Origin: Gemmatales bacterium
GTDB taxonomy: Bacteria; Planctomycetota; Planctomycetia; Gemmatales; HRBIN36
Direction: 5' to 3'
NCBI GenBank assembly: GCA_025055835.1
Contig: JANWWR010000141.1
Coordinates: 1 to 32,032, forward strand
Length of the DNA stretch: 32,032 bases
The position numbers were made by a program, and so were the translations under genes. Below the pieces are notes generated by a model. That model did not search any database. It worked only from the letters and a program-made list of their open reading frames with translations, and was not told the origin of the DNA. How positions within the stretch are numbered: position 1 is the stretch's first letter; every line of letters starts with the position of its first letter. Positions 31,373-32,032 of the stretch are shown here, one piece after another.

Positions 31373-32032
31373 ATGCCCATTACTGTAAACTGCATGCACT
31401 GCAACACGCGATTACGTGTCGCGGACAACCTGACGGGTAAACAAATCCGTTGTCCAAAGTATCGGTCGATCTTTCGGCTGGAAGCGGAACAACCCGATGA
31501 GGCCGATTCCATGGCGATGGATGACCCGGCCAACGAGCCACCTGGATCCCCTTCAGCAATGCCGGAGGTTCTGCCGGCGGACGATCAGGAACGTCCCAGG
31601 CCAAAGCGTAGAAGATTCAAAAGAACGCAAAAGACAACTAATGTCGAACAAACGATCAAGACGGTCGGCGGTGTGCTGGCGGCTTTATTAGGCGGCGGTG
31701 CCGGGATTTTCCTGCTGTTTGTCTTTTTAGGGTTCGCTGGCACTCCTGCGATAGCCCTCGGGGACCTTGCTGACATTATGGAGAAGGCGGCCACCGCGCT
31801 TGAGAATGCCCGCGAACCAGGGAAACGTGCTTCCGCCGCTCAGGAATTGGAGCGGCAGGCCGATCGTCTGAATACGTGGGTGACCAAGTATGCCAATAAG
31901 GAGGTAGAGGAGGTGGTCCTGAAGGCGGCAGCGCGGCGGTACGGACCACGCATTGAACAGGGCATAAAGCGTCAGGAAGCTGCGCTGGCAGCTTTAAATC
32001 AGGATCGCGCAGCATTCGAAGATCAAAGACTT
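31373..32032 (+). CDS. Zinc-ribbon membrane protein, fourth Cys lost (3' end off window)
   Basis: The frame is open from ATG 31373 to the window end (220 codons, no stop). AGGAGAAAG lies just before the start. The N-terminus, MPITVNCMHCNTRLRVADNL then TGKQIRCPKYRSIFRL, is the planctomycete/MJ0042-like zinc ribbon, in which two CXXC pairs bind zinc; here the second pair reads CPKY, with TAT where TGT would give Cys. An acidic/Pro linker (about 45-75) and a basic patch KRRRFKRTQK precede one transmembrane helix (about 100-123, rich in Gly, Leu and Phe), then an Ala/Glu/Arg-rich region likely to form coiled coil (about 130-220). Probably anchored in the membrane; its role is unknown. The right side of the protein is missing. 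Confidence 0.85.
   Translation, partial: MPITVNCMHCNTRLRVADNLTGKQIRCPKYRSIFRLEAEQPDEADSMAMDDPANEPPGSPSAMPEVLPADDQERPRPKRRRFKRTQKTTNVEQTIKTVGGVLAALLGGGAGIFLLFVFLGFAGTPAIALGDLADIMEKAATALENAREPGKRASAAQELERQADRLNTWVTKYANKEVEEVVLKAAARRYGPRIEQGIKRQEAALAALNQDRAAFEDQRL

Overview
The window looks like a chromosomal segment of a planctomycete, most likely from the Gemmataceae. This is inferred from the sequence; no database was searched. The clearest marker is a 2075-residue surface protein (22885-29112, minus) with the short N-terminal motif LELLEDRLVPA, SdrD-like B domains, FG-GAP/VCBS repeats and haemolysin-type calcium repeats, a layout typical of Gemmata relatives. Supporting signs are a high-GC genome, a fused AroD-AroE enzyme, a secreted von Willebrand A / STN-like / Gly-rich / TPR protein, a zinc-ribbon membrane protein, a small planctomycete-type 74-residue protein, and an intergenic repeat that reads ETRSVSEG when translated. 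I see no tRNA, rRNA, CRISPR array, transposase or phage gene.

Layout: 1-1211 (minus) is the N-terminal part of a HEAT-repeat protein cut by the window edge. 1456-6201 (plus) is the large secreted VWA/STN/TPR protein, closed by a strong hairpin terminator at 6236. 6347-10938 (plus) is a tight run of aroDE, aroK, a prepilin peptidase, hisH and hisA, followed after a 58-base gap by an EF-G family GTPase (10997-13147). It combines shikimate and histidine biosynthesis with pilin/pseudopilin processing. The opposite strand then carries dnaJ/cbpA-like, rnpA and yidD (14836 to 13216), with no rpmH next to rnpA. A short-chain dehydrogenase (14979-15743, plus) faces polyphosphate kinase ppk1 (15878-18103, minus). 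DinB-family and ComM/YifB genes follow on the plus strand.

From 20.5 kb the genes are less standard: a 74-residue small protein, a Pro-rich lipoprotein, a membrane-anchored unknown protein and the giant surface protein, all on the minus strand with long non-coding gaps between some of them. The right end has a MazG-like pyrophosphohydrolase, rimI, a palindrome-rich repeat island (30961-31125), and the start of a zinc-ribbon membrane protein whose fourth zinc cysteine is a tyrosine.

Most genes are housekeeping genes recognised from conserved motifs. The less described material is the architecture of the two big extracellular proteins, the regulatory-looking palindromes before aroDE and before the right-edge gene, the repeat island, and the rnpA locus without rpmH. 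I did not find convincing evidence of a wholly new defence or mobile system.
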